A stretch of DNA of 22,511 nucleotides, taken from DATDOO01 sp035293245. Lineage in GTDB: Bacteria > Pseudomonadota > Gammaproteobacteria > Methylococcales > Methylococcaceae. The stretch is from contig DATDOO010000337.1 of the NCBI GenBank assembly GCA_035293245.1, positions 1 to 22,511 of the forward strand. The letters run 5' to 3'. Under the pieces are notes generated by a model. That model was not told where the DNA came from, made no database searches, and saw only the letters and a list, made by a program, of their open reading frames with translations. Positions 14,542-22,368 of the stretch are shown piece after piece. The first letter of the stretch is position 1. Each line of letters starts with the position of its first letter. Position numbers and translations under genes: made by a program.

Positions 14542-15823
14542 GTCCTGGTGTTTCCCGCTCCGGCCGTTTTTTCCCGGCCGGTTTGCAGCCCGGAAGAGTT
14601 TCTTCTCCGCCCGCTTCCCCGCAAGCCTGAAGCCCGCCTTTCGCACCGAGTATCGAACAGGCGCCGGTTACCTGGTTCCGCCCGTGCTGCTTGGCGTGGT
14701 AGAGGGCCGTGTCGGCGTCGTTGAGCAGTTTGCCGAAGGCTTTGCCGCTCAGGCACGAGGCGCTGACGCCGATGCTGACCGTGCAATGGAGGATGTCCCC
14801 GCCGGCAAGCAGAATCGGGGTGTCGGCAAAGGCCAGGCGCAAACGTTCTGCCAGTAAGCGGGCATCGTCTTCGCCGCTATGGGGCATCAGGATGCAGAAT
14901 TCCTCGCCGCCGTAGCGGCCGAAATAATCGCTGGCGCGGACGGCGTCGCGCACCACGTTGGCGAAGACCCGCAGCACCTGGTCGCCGGCGGCGTGGCCGT
15001 GGCGGTCGTTGACCGATTTGAAGTGGTCGATATCCAGCATCATCACCGCCCAGCATGCGTCGATGCGGGAGAACTGCGCCTGCAGGCGCACGGCGGCGTC
15101 TTCCAGTCCCCGTCGGGTGAGGGCGCCGGTCAGCCCGTCCATGGAAGCCACTTTCCGAAGCGTTTCCGCCATGCGGGAATGCAGCATCAGCACGAAGCCG
15201 AAGGCGGTGCACAATTGAGTCAGGCCGACAAAGACGAAGGTGGCGGAACTGCCCATCGATCCGGAGTACAGCGCCACCGCATCCAGCGGCCCGAACACCG
15301 CCAACAGGGTGCGTGCCGCCATGCCGGCGGCGAACAGCGCGAACACAGTGCCGGTGAACAGCGCGGCGATGTCGCGTGGGGAGCCGTCACGCGTCAGCAA
15401 GGCTTTCGCGCACAGGGCGTTGATAAGCAGGGTGAGCAAAGAATTGAGGGCGATCCGTGCGGCCGGGTGGGGCATGACTACGGCGAACAGCAGGTTCTGG
15501 AGGAGTGCGGCGGCGGCCAGCGCCCAGGGGGTACGCCGATCGGCCGGCTTGTCCTGGAAGGCGCGTATTCCCACATACAGCAGCCCCTCGCCGAAGAGGA
15601 CCAGGGTGGAGCCGAACACCAGGGCCCAGTGGTCGGGAATGGGAAGCCTGAGTCCGAAGGCCAGCCCCAAGCCTACGAGCAGATTTCCGGCGGCCCATTC
15701 GCGCACGCCACGGATGCCCTCCACCTGCCGCCCGGCCAGCGCCAGCAGGCCGGCGAGCATCAATGACAGTAGGACGCACATGAAAAACAGCGTCCGCACA
15801 TCGAGATTCATGGGTGCGTCCAA
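14528..15823 (-). CDS. Membrane-bound diguanylate cyclase (7 TM - GGDEF)
   Basis: A 431-aa protein with about seven hydrophobic helices in residues 11-215, then a GGDEF domain (about 222-390) that makes c-di-GMP. Seen: MDGLTGALTRRGLEDA, MLDIDHFKSVNDRHGHAAGD, and the active-site loop GGEEF at 305-309. The feedback-inhibition site RASD (296-299) sits exactly five residues before it, so the enzyme is probably active and product-inhibited. The tail after the domain is Gly/Pro/Lys-rich and has no recognised fold. The start is open: TTG at 15823 has AGGGAG eight bases upstream, while the in-frame ATG at 15811 (four codons later) has only a weak site. It lies 42 bases downstream of alr and may be co-transcribed with it. 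Confidence 0.92.
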   Translation of the reverse strand: MDAPMNLDVRTLFFMCVLLSLMLAGLLALAGRQVEGIRGVREWAAGNLLVGLGLAFGLRLPIPDHWALVFGSTLVLFGEGLLYVGIRAFQDKPADRRTPWALAAAALLQNLLFAVVMPHPAARIALNSLLTLLINALCAKALLTRDGSPRDIAALFTGTVFALFAAGMAARTLLAVFGPLDAVALYSGSMGSSATFVFVGLTQLCTAFGFVLMLHSRMAETLRKVASMDGLTGALTRRGLEDAAVRLQAQFSRIDACWAVMMLDIDHFKSVNDRHGHAAGDQVLRVFANVVRDAVRASDYFGRYGGEEFCILMPHSGEDDARLLAERLRLAFADTPILLAGGDILHCTVSIGVSASCLSGKAFGKLLNDADTALYHAKQHGRNQVTGACSILGAKGGLQACGEAGGEETLPGCKPAGKKRPERETPGLTPG

Positions 15824-15865
15824 GGGTAATACTCCCTTACCTTACGCTGATTTCGGCGGTGCCGG

Positions 15866-16954
15866 TTACCCGGCCGGACGATTCTTCTCGATCATCCGTA
15901 CCCTCTGGGTGACGCCGCACAGAAGTTCATAGGGGATCGTAGCGGCGCAACGGGCGACGGTTTCCACCGGCAAACCCTCGCCCCACAGCGTCACCGGGTC
16001 GCCCGGCGCGCAAGGCGGGAGATCGGTCAGGTCCACGCTGATCATGTCCATGGACACCCGCCCGGCCACGGGTGCGCGCCAGCCGTTCACCAGCACGGGG
16101 GTGCCGCTGCCGGCGTGGCGCGGGTAGCCGTCGCCGTAGCCGATGGCGGCGACGCCGAGCCGGGTGGGGCGGTGGCATACCCAATCGCCGCCGTAACCGA
16201 CCGCGTCGCCGGGGCGGAGATTCTTGACGGCGATCAGGCGCGTCCTCAGCGTCATGACGGGCTGCAGCCCCAGTTCCGCGCCGCTTTTCTCGGCGAAGGG
16301 CGAGACACCGTACAGCATGATCCCGGGGCGCACCCAGTCCTGGATGGAGTCGCTCCAGCCCAGGAGGCCGGCGGAGTTGGCCAGGCTGCGCGCGCTGTCA
16401 AGGGAAGCTGCGCTGTCGCGGAACAGCTCCATCTGGCGCGGCGTGGCGGTGTGGGCCAGATCGTCGGCGCAGGCGAGGTGGGAAAGCACCTGGAAAGGCT
16501 GGCGCACCGCCGGGCAGGCACGCAAGCGGCGCGCCGCGTCGCGGAACTCCTCCGGTTCCAGCCCCAGGCGGTGCATGCCGCTGTCCAGCTTGAGCCAGAT
16601 ATTCAAATCCTTGATCGGACTGCCTTCCAGCAACTCCACCTGCAACAGCGAATGCACCACCGGTTCCAGCCGATAGCGCGCGTGCAGTTGCAATTCCTCG
16701 GTCCGGCAGAAGCCTTGCAGCACGGCGATGCGCTGGGTGATGCCCGCCTCGCGCAAGGCGATGCCCTCGTCCACCCGCGCCACCGCGAAAGCGTCGGCTT
16801 CGGCGAGCGCCCGCGCCACCCGCAACGCGCCGTGGCCGTAGCCGTTGGCCTTGATGACCGCCATGACGCGCGCGTCGCCGGCACGCCGCTTGGCTTCGCG
16901 GAAATTATGGCGCAGGGCGTCGCGGTCGATTTCGGCGTAGGGAGTGGGAATCAC
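15866..16954 (-). CDS. alr: Alanine racemase
   Basis: A 362-aa PLP enzyme that makes D-alanine for peptidoglycan. Seen: TPYAEIDRDALRHNFR, the PLP-lysine motif VIKANGYGHG with K35, LWLKLDSGMHRLGL-like substrate region (WLKLDSGMHRLGL), RPGIMLYGVSPF, and VGYGG with Y254, which corresponds to the second catalytic base (E. coli Tyr255). GYGDGYPR and GRVSMDMISVDLTDLP follow as expected. The length is typical. The start is GTG at 16954 with a weak ribosome site; no nearby ATG fits better. It is followed on the same strand by the diguanylate cyclase. Confidence 0.96.
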   Translation of the reverse strand: MIPTPYAEIDRDALRHNFREAKRRAGDARVMAVIKANGYGHGALRVARALAEADAFAVARVDEGIALREAGITQRIAVLQGFCRTEELQLHARYRLEPVVHSLLQVELLEGSPIKDLNIWLKLDSGMHRLGLEPEEFRDAARRLRACPAVRQPFQVLSHLACADDLAHTATPRQMELFRDSAASLDSARSLANSAGLLGWSDSIQDWVRPGIMLYGVSPFAEKSGAELGLQPVMTLRTRLIAVKNLRPGDAVGYGGDWVCHRPTRLGVAAIGYGDGYPRHAGSGTPVLVNGWRAPVAGRVSMDMISVDLTDLPPCAPGDPVTLWGEGLPVETVARCAATIPYELLCGVTQRVRMIEKNRPAG

Positions 16955-17079
16955 GGTTGAGCCAGAATTAAAGAGGCGTTATCGAACGGAATGCTCCCTG
17001 TCGGACTCGGACGGGCTGTCGAAGCGGGCATTGACGTTGACGGCGATTCGATCGAAGCGCCAACTCTTCCAGCCCGGTT
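16955..17079. other. Short non-coding gap between vapC and alr
   Basis: These 125 bases hold no gene that I can support. A perfect 10-base palindrome TTCGATCGAA lies at 17047-17056. No terminator for vapBC with a T run and no convincing promoter for alr were found by eye. Confidence 0.5.
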
Positions 17080-17475
17080 TCAAACCTCCCAAACGCTTAC
17101 CTCCGGCGCAATCCCGGCTTCCCGTGCGGCTTTGCAGAATTTGCGGTCCAACGTATGCAGCGTCGCAGTTGCGCTGCTTGCCAGGTGCAAGGCATCGGCG
17201 AAGTCACTGCCGGCCTCATACCAGTCGATGGCCTTGGCAATTTGTTCGGGATTCTCGATCACGGTGTTCCATGGCTCGAATATCTGCCGGAAAAACCAGG
17301 CAATGCGTTGACGATCAAAGCGGTAACTGTGCCGCAAGACCCATTCCGATTCCAGCAGCACGGTTTTGCTGACGAAAACCCGGTTGTCGCGCACCAACCG
17401 TTCCGCAATGTCGCTTTGTGCAGGATTGTCATCGACCATCAAACGAATCAAGAGATTGGTATCCAGCGCGATCAT
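17080..17475 (-). CDS. vapC: VapC-type PIN-domain toxin
   Basis: A 131-aa PIN-domain ribonuclease. The acidic catalytic set is visible: D5 (MIALDTNLLIRL), E42 (TVLLESEW), D94 in SDFADALHLA, and D110 (LHTLDRKF), matching the VapC/FitB pattern. Family knowledge: VapC toxins cut tRNA or rRNA and are held inactive by the VapB antitoxin. The target here cannot be told. The frame is open to 17523, but the ATG at 17475 begins the conserved MIALDTN start and overlaps the vapB stop as ATGA, so the pair is translationally coupled. The pair looks less GC-rich than its neighbours by eye, which would fit acquisition. Confidence 0.93.
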   Translation of the reverse strand: MIALDTNLLIRLMVDDNPAQSDIAERLVRDNRVFVSKTVLLESEWVLRHSYRFDRQRIAWFFRQIFEPWNTVIENPEQIAKAIDWYEAGSDFADALHLASSATATLHTLDRKFCKAAREAGIAPEVSVWEV

Positions 17476-17741
17476 TTCCGGTATTCCCGACATTCCTCGT
17501 CGGTAAGCTCGACCGGTTTGCAAAGCTCTTCGGTGGAAATGGGAGGGCCGTCGTACTTCAATATGCCGCGCAAGTCGGCCAGGTTGAGTTTGCCGCTCGG
17601 CGTTTTGGCGCGCAGCGTGAGTCCTGTGGGTGTGGAAATCAGTTCAAGCTCGGCGCCGGCCTTCCAATGCAGTTCGTCGCGAATTTCCTTGGGAATGACG
17701 ATTTGCCCCTTGCTGGACAGCGTGATGGTTGCAATGGACAT
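17472..17741 (-). CDS. vapB: VapB-type antitoxin with AbrB/SpoVT DNA-binding domain
   Basis: An 89-aa protein whose N-terminal half is an AbrB-type swapped-hairpin DNA-binding domain (ATITLSSKGQIVIPKEIRDELHWKAGAELEL, read in pieces). The C-terminal half, with YDGPPISTEEL and the acidic run LTDEECREY, would wrap the VapC toxin. The ATG at 17741 was chosen because AAGGAGG lies six bases upstream (17748-17754) and because the domain starts there; the longer frame to 17816 runs through the promoter palindrome. It probably represses its own promoter, as VapB proteins do. Confidence 0.92.
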   Translation of the reverse strand: MSIATITLSSKGQIVIPKEIRDELHWKAGAELELISTPTGLTLRAKTPSGKLNLADLRGILKYDGPPISTEELCKPVELTDEECREYRK

Positions 17742-17747
17742 GGCTGG

Positions 17748-17754
17748 CCTCCTT
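17748..17754 (-). promoter_or_regulatory. Strong ribosome binding site of vapB
   Basis: On the minus strand this reads AAGGAGG, six bases before the vapB ATG. It is one of the best Shine-Dalgarno matches in the window and fixes the vapB start. Confidence 0.85.
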
Positions 17755-17779
17755 GAATGTAAGACGAAAAGTAAGTTGG

Positions 17780-17817
17780 ATTGTCGGCTGGTTACAAGGG
17801 GATGGCAAGCCGACAAT
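17780..17817 (-). promoter_or_regulatory. vapBC promoter overlaid by an inverted-repeat operator
   Basis: ATTGTCGGCT (17780-17789) and AGCCGACAAT (17808-17817) are perfect 10-base inverted repeats 18 bases apart. Read on the minus strand, TTGCCA (17803-17808) and GACAAT (17780-17785) form a -35/-10 pair with a 17-base spacer. One arm contains the -10 box and the other abuts the -35 box, the layout expected of an operator for autorepression by VapB-VapC. The predicted transcript starts about 30 bases before vapB. Confidence 0.6.
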
Positions 17818-17872
17818 GCCTCTGCCCTTCTCCACGGGCTTTTACGCTAATGGCATTGGTGGTCGGGCCGGA

Positions 17873-20152
17873 TCAGGGAAGAAGCGAGGGATTGCTGAGC
17901 AGGGCTTCGAACTGTTCGCCAGGCATGGGTTTCGCGAACAAATACCCTTGGCCGAAATCGCAACCGGCGGCGCTCAGCAAGTCCCGTTGTTCCGGCGTTT
18001 CCACCCCCTCTGCGATCACTTTCAGCCCCAGCTTGTGCGCCATCACGATGATAGCTTCCGACAAGGCCCTATTGGCGGGGTCGGTTTCGAGGTGGCGGAC
18101 GAAGGACTGATCGATCTTCAAATAATCGATGTGCAGTTTTTTGAGATAGGAGAGCGACGAATAGCCGGTGCCAAAGTCGTCGATCGCCACCTGGATGCCG
18201 GCATCCCGGAACTTGAGCAGTTTGTCCATGACTGCCGAATCCGCATTCAGCAGCAGGCCCTCGGTAATTTCGACGATGAGGTTTTGGCCTGGAATATCAA
18301 GTTTTTCCAGATTCTCGCACCAGGTTTCATGGTGGTTTCCATCGGCCAGAAATTGCACCGGCGATTTGTTGACGCTGATCTTGAAGTCTTTCGGGCACAG
18401 GTCGATCCACTGTTTCAGCCAGCGCACCGCTTCCTGCAACACCCAGTTGCCGATCGGGTTGATCAGGCCCGTTTCCTCTGCAAGGGGAATGAACTCCGCC
18501 GGACTGACCATGCCACGCAGCGGATGCCGCCAGCGCAGCAAGGCTTCTGCCTTGGCGATGCGCCCCGATGCAAATTCCATGATCGGCTGAAAATGCACGC
18601 TGAATTGGCCGGTTTCCAATGCGACGCGCAGGTCCTTCACCAACTGCTGCCGGGCCACGGCTTTTTCCTGCAAGCCATTGGTAAAACGGCTGAAGCGGTT
18701 ACGGCCCTCGCTCTTGGCGACATACATGGCTTGGTCGGCGTTTTTCAGCAGGCCTTCGACGTTGGTGGCGTCCTCCGGGTAGAAAGTGATGCCCATGCTG
18801 GCCGATACGTAAACGGTTTCATCGTCCAACTGGAAAGGATCGCTCAAGGTCTGGATGACGGCTTCGGCCACGCGCTGGACACGTTGCGCCTCGGCCACAT
18901 CGTTTAGAATCAGGATGAATTCGTCGCCGCCCAGACGGGCCACCGTGTCCGAGTCGCGCACACAGGCCACGATGCGGCGACCGGCCTCCGCCAGCAGCTT
19001 ATCGCCCATGTCGTGGCCGAGGGTGTCGTTGACTTCCTTGAAACGATCGAGATCGATGAACAGCACCGCGAAACTGACATTGCCGCGATGGGCTTTCTTG
19101 ATTTCCTGTTCCAGCCGGTCGTAAAACAGGCGGCGATTGGGTAGCTGGGTAAGCGGGTCGAAGTTCGCCTGGCGCCAGACGATGTCTTCGGCCCGCTTTT
19201 GATCGGTGATGTCGGAAAACATGGCGACGTGGCCCAGCACGCCGCCGTTCTCGGCGTAGATGGTGCTGATGGACAACCATTCGGGATATTCGTCGCCGTT
19301 CTTGCGCCGGTTCCAGATTTCTCCCTGCCATTGGCCAGCGGTGTTCAGCGAATGCCACATCCCTTGGTAAAACTCCCGGCTGTTCCGGCCCGATTTCAAC
19401 AGCTTGGTGGTTTGGCCGATCGCCTCCTGCTCCGTGTAGCCCGTGAGCCGCGTGAATACCGGATTGATGGCGATGATGCGGTTGTCCGCATCCGCCACCA
19501 TGACCGCCTCGCCGATGGCGCGGTAAACCAGGGACGCCAATTGCAATTTGGCCTGCACGTGCCAGTGCTCGATGGCGATGCGCGCCAGCTCTATTGCCAG
19601 CCGGATAAGTTCATTCTGGTGGTTTTCCGGTTCGGCCCAATTTTGTTTCCGGTAGATGAGAAATACACCGAGAATTTCGCCGCTGGACGCAGGTAGCGGC
19701 TCGCTCTGACAGAATCCCGGGCCGGAATCGTAGGCCAATTTAAGGCAATTCCTGCAGCAATCGTGAGGCAGGACGATGTCCTGTTCTTCCATGCGCTTGC
19801 CGCGATTCGTCGGCTTCGCCTTCCTCATGGAGGGCACGCCCACGCCGATCTCCGCGATGTCGGAGGCCATGATGTGGAGACTCAGGGGATTTTTTGCGGC
19901 CAGCGGTTTCAGGGGCTTGCCTGACTTGCCCATCAGGACGACGGAGCAGAGCAGATCGGGAAAATATCGCTCCAGGCGCTCCGAGATTACCGCGAGTATC
20001 TCATGCAGCGGCGTCTCTTTGGCCAGCAGGTCCAAAACGGCGGAGCGCAGACGCTCACGACGTTCGCTCCATCTCAACCGGTCCTTCATGCCCTCCAGGG
20101 ACTGAACTTCGGCGCAACGCGCCGATTCGCGGGGTTTCGTTTTCAGTTTCAT
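17873..20152 (-). CDS. GAF-PAS-GGDEF-EAL c-di-GMP turnover protein
   Basis: A 759-aa soluble protein with no clear membrane helix. Domains: GAF-like sensor (about 30-200), PAS (about 205-325, NPVFTRLTGYTEQEAIG), GGDEF (about 328-490) and EAL (about 500-755). GGDEF is intact at 408-412 and an inhibition site RDSD (399-402) sits five residues before it. The EAL domain has E536-A-L, N595, EITE (628-631), DDFGTGYSSL from 658, KID (679-681) and EGVE (715-718), so phosphodiesterase activity is likely. It may do both reactions or use GGDEF as a GTP sensor. The GAF domain has Cys at 132, 133, 136 and 148, including a CxxC. It starts 38 bases after the chemoreceptor gene and so is probably in that operon. 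Confidence 0.94.
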   Translation of the reverse strand: MKLKTKPRESARCAEVQSLEGMKDRLRWSERRERLRSAVLDLLAKETPLHEILAVISERLERYFPDLLCSVVLMGKSGKPLKPLAAKNPLSLHIMASDIAEIGVGVPSMRKAKPTNRGKRMEEQDIVLPHDCCRNCLKLAYDSGPGFCQSEPLPASSGEILGVFLIYRKQNWAEPENHQNELIRLAIELARIAIEHWHVQAKLQLASLVYRAIGEAVMVADADNRIIAINPVFTRLTGYTEQEAIGQTTKLLKSGRNSREFYQGMWHSLNTAGQWQGEIWNRRKNGDEYPEWLSISTIYAENGGVLGHVAMFSDITDQKRAEDIVWRQANFDPLTQLPNRRLFYDRLEQEIKKAHRGNVSFAVLFIDLDRFKEVNDTLGHDMGDKLLAEAGRRIVACVRDSDTVARLGGDEFILILNDVAEAQRVQRVAEAVIQTLSDPFQLDDETVYVSASMGITFYPEDATNVEGLLKNADQAMYVAKSEGRNRFSRFTNGLQEKAVARQQLVKDLRVALETGQFSVHFQPIMEFASGRIAKAEALLRWRHPLRGMVSPAEFIPLAEETGLINPIGNWVLQEAVRWLKQWIDLCPKDFKISVNKSPVQFLADGNHHETWCENLEKLDIPGQNLIVEITEGLLLNADSAVMDKLLKFRDAGIQVAIDDFGTGYSSLSYLKKLHIDYLKIDQSFVRHLETDPANRALSEAIIVMAHKLGLKVIAEGVETPEQRDLLSAAGCDFGQGYLFAKPMPGEQFEALLSNPSLLP

Positions 20153-20190
20153 TTTTCGGTTTCATGCGTCGGGTTTAAGGCCATGGCCGC

Positions 20191-21678
20191 CTAAAACAGC
20201 GTCACTTCCGACGACGCCTGGGTGAAGGATTCGTAGCGCTGTTTTTCCGCGACGAGGTTGTCGATGACAGCGATCATGTCGTCGCAATGCTTCTCCGCCG
20301 CGCCGAAAGCCTCCAGAATCCGCCGATGGGCGGAAGGATCGTAATTCCAGCTTTTCCTGAGCAATTCGAGCACCTCGGATACATGCCGGTGCGTTTGTTC
20401 GTGGGGGTCGTGCAAATCGGAGTAGGACGGCAAATGGCCGTAATGCTGCTGGCCGGAAGCGTGCAGCCATTGGCCGAAGCGGCAGCTATGGGTATCGACC
20501 GAGACCATCCTGGCTTCCTGCGAATCCGGGCCGGTTTCCATGGCGCGGTAGGCGTTTTGCAGGAAGATCATCAGGTCCAGCTTGGCCGTCGAGGTGTAAC
20601 TGACCATTTGCGCGAAATTGATGGTCTGGTAAGTCTCGATCGAGCTTTGCTCGACCTGGCCGATGCTGTCGGCAAACCGGGATATGGCCGTTCTGGACGA
20701 ATCCGCCACGCCGACCATCCGCTCGGTCTCCTCGGCCAGCGTGTGAGTGACCCGGCTGAAACGCCGGATCGTCTCGCCGATCCGTTCCGTGGCCGATTTG
20801 GTGGTTTCGGCCAGTTTCCTAACCTCGTCGGCCACCACCGCGAAGCCGCGCCCGTAGTCGCCGGCACGGGCCGCTTCGATGGCGGCGTTGAGGGCCAGCA
20901 AATTGGTCTGGTCGGCAATGTTGGCGATCAGCGTCGTCACCTCGGCAATGGCTTTGCTGCTGACGCCGATTTCGCCGGAGGTTTCGCGCAGGGCGCCGAT
21001 CATGGCGAGCAGCTGGTTCAGGTCTTGCAATACCGTATCGACCGAGCTTTTGCTTTGCACGGCGATGTCCGCGGAGCGTTTCGCGAATTCGTCCACGGAA
21101 TTCATCTGCCCGTTGATCGAATTCAGGTCCGCCTGGGTTCTGTGCAGGTGTGCCAGCAGGTTTTTCGCTTTCATTTGGCCCAGGGTGGCAAACAGGGACG
21201 CCTTGATTTCGTCCTGATAGCTTTTGCGCATGAAATCCTGGGTTGCGTCGATATTGCGCAGCGTGGAGGCGAACAGGCCGTGCAAACCGGTGGGGAGCGT
21301 CTTGCGGTAATACCGGCGGCGCTCGCTGCACTCGAACACGGTGGCGACCTCGCGCATGAACGTCTCGATCTGATCCATGGTCTCGTTCAGCCGCCAAGCG
21401 GTCTCGGCGAGGCTGGCTTTGGGCGGAATGTGGGTAATGCGGTATTCCAGCCGCCCGGCAATGATCTCCTGGGTCATTTCGTCGATGGAACGCCGCACGC
21501 GATTTTCCCGCTTCAGGGAGCGGAAGAATTGCCAGTTCAACAGCGCGGCGCCGAGGACGGGGATGAGCGCCAGCGCCGGAAATTCGCGGCTGGTCAGGGA
21601 AAAGCCCAGGCTCAGCAGCAACAGCCCGGTGAGGGCCGCGACGGTGAATGTCGGGCTAAAGGCTGAGAATGAATTCAC
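20191..21678 (-). CDS. CetA-like chemoreceptor with C-terminal CZB domain
   Basis: A 495-aa methyl-accepting-type receptor. Two close hydrophobic segments (about 12-28 and 33-51) leave almost no periplasmic loop, so it cannot sense outside ligands in the usual way. A HAMP-like linker follows, then the signalling hairpin with tip AIEAARAGDYGRGFAVVADE near 266-285. The C-terminus is a chemoreceptor zinc-binding (CZB) domain with C399 in CRFGQW and HEQTH (H426, H430), but the usual first His ligand is Leu369. The GTG at 21678 was chosen because the frame upstream begins only with TTG inside the PAS gene, and GGGAGG lies upstream. It overlaps that gene by 23 bases. The PAS protein plus receptor resembles the split energy-taxis pair CetB-CetA of Campylobacter. 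Confidence 0.88.
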   Translation of the reverse strand: MNSFSAFSPTFTVAALTGLLLLSLGFSLTSREFPALALIPVLGAALLNWQFFRSLKRENRVRRSIDEMTQEIIAGRLEYRITHIPPKASLAETAWRLNETMDQIETFMREVATVFECSERRRYYRKTLPTGLHGLFASTLRNIDATQDFMRKSYQDEIKASLFATLGQMKAKNLLAHLHRTQADLNSINGQMNSVDEFAKRSADIAVQSKSSVDTVLQDLNQLLAMIGALRETSGEIGVSSKAIAEVTTLIANIADQTNLLALNAAIEAARAGDYGRGFAVVADEVRKLAETTKSATERIGETIRRFSRVTHTLAEETERMVGVADSSRTAISRFADSIGQVEQSSIETYQTINFAQMVSYTSTAKLDLMIFLQNAYRAMETGPDSQEARMVSVDTHSCRFGQWLHASGQQHYGHLPSYSDLHDPHEQTHRHVSEVLELLRKSWNYDPSAHRRILEAFGAAEKHCDDMIAVIDNLVAEKQRYESFTQASSEVTLF

Positions 21679-22270
21679 GGTAGTCCAAGCCTCCCTGTGC
21701 CTCGGTGAGAATTCCGGCGGACTTGGCCAGGGCAGCTCGGCCGTTGCCGCCGGCTTCTTCCGCAAGCATGCGCCGGTAAATCGGCTCGACCAGCGCGATT
21801 TTTTGCCGGTCCGGTTTGCGCCGGACGGAAAAATAGCCCAGCGGATTTTTGTCCTTGTCCAGGCTGGGCGTCACATTGGCGAAGGTCCAGTAGAACGACC
21901 CGTTTTTCGCCATGTTCTTGACGTAACCGAGAAACTCGTTGCCCGCCGCGATCTGCTCCCACATCAGCTTGAAGACGGCCTTGGGCATGTCGGGGTGGCG
22001 GATAATGTTGTGGGGGCTGCCCAGCAACTCTTCTTCGCTGTATCCCGAGTATTCGACGAATATGCGGTTGCAGTACGTGATGCGGCCTTTCAGGTCGGTC
22101 TTGGAGACGATGAAATCGTCCTCGCGCAGGACCGCTTCCACGTCCGTGGCTTCGACGCGATTTTTCCCGTGATGGCTTCGGCCGGGATTTGTTTCCGGCG
22201 CATACGGCCAATCGAGGGCAATCAAGTCCCCGCGAGGCAAAGTTGAGAAGTTGTGTGGGTATTGGGCCAT
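21656..22270 (-). CDS. Aer/CetB-like PAS-domain redox sensor
   Basis: A 204-aa protein with one PAS domain (about 50-160) of the Aer type. Seen: DFIVSKTDLKGRITYCNRIFVEYSGY, PHNIIRHPDMPKAVFKLMW and VKNMAKNGSFYWTFANVTP. In E. coli Aer the equivalent RHPDMP and Trp positions help bind FAD, so this domain probably holds FAD and reports redox state. It has no membrane segment and no signalling domain; these are supplied by the overlapping downstream receptor gene. The first 45 residues are not conserved Aer sequence, and the ATG at 22270 has a weak ribosome site, so a shorter start (for example TTG at codon 16) is possible. The stop lies 23 bases inside the receptor gene in another frame. Confidence 0.88.
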   Translation of the reverse strand: MAQYPHNFSTLPRGDLIALDWPYAPETNPGRSHHGKNRVEATDVEAVLREDDFIVSKTDLKGRITYCNRIFVEYSGYSEEELLGSPHNIIRHPDMPKAVFKLMWEQIAAGNEFLGYVKNMAKNGSFYWTFANVTPSLDKDKNPLGYFSVRRKPDRQKIALVEPIYRRMLAEEAGGNGRAALAKSAGILTEAQGGLDYREFILSL

Positions 22271-22368
22271 GAACCCAATGCTAGCGGGAAATCCGCAAGG
22301 AACAATTGGGGGGAGTAAGTAAAACGATTACCCGGAAATGGGTATGGCCGTATGGCCGAAAAACAGAT
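22271..22368. other. Gap upstream of the PAS gene with an 8-base tandem repeat
   Basis: These 98 bases lie between the minus-strand regulator and the PAS gene. TATGGCCG occurs twice in tandem at 22343-22350 and 22351-22358. A promoter for the PAS-receptor operon should lie here, but no convincing sigma-70 or sigma-28 pair was found by eye, and no terminator for the regulator gene was seen. Confidence 0.4.

Noticed and set aside
16955..17311. Plus-strand open frames across the vapC-alr gap
   Set aside because: They run antisense through vapC, have no ribosome site and show no recognisable family.
17820..17850. Terminator-like GCCC/GGGC hairpin followed by TTTT in the vapB upstream region
   Set aside because: The stem is only four pairs with a loop of eight and four T bases; it points along the plus strand, where no gene ends.
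21679..21765. TTG-initiated N-terminal extension of the chemoreceptor
   Set aside because: The extra 29 residues lie wholly inside the PAS gene in another frame, are Pro/Arg-rich, and precede a well-placed GTG with an upstream GGGAGG.
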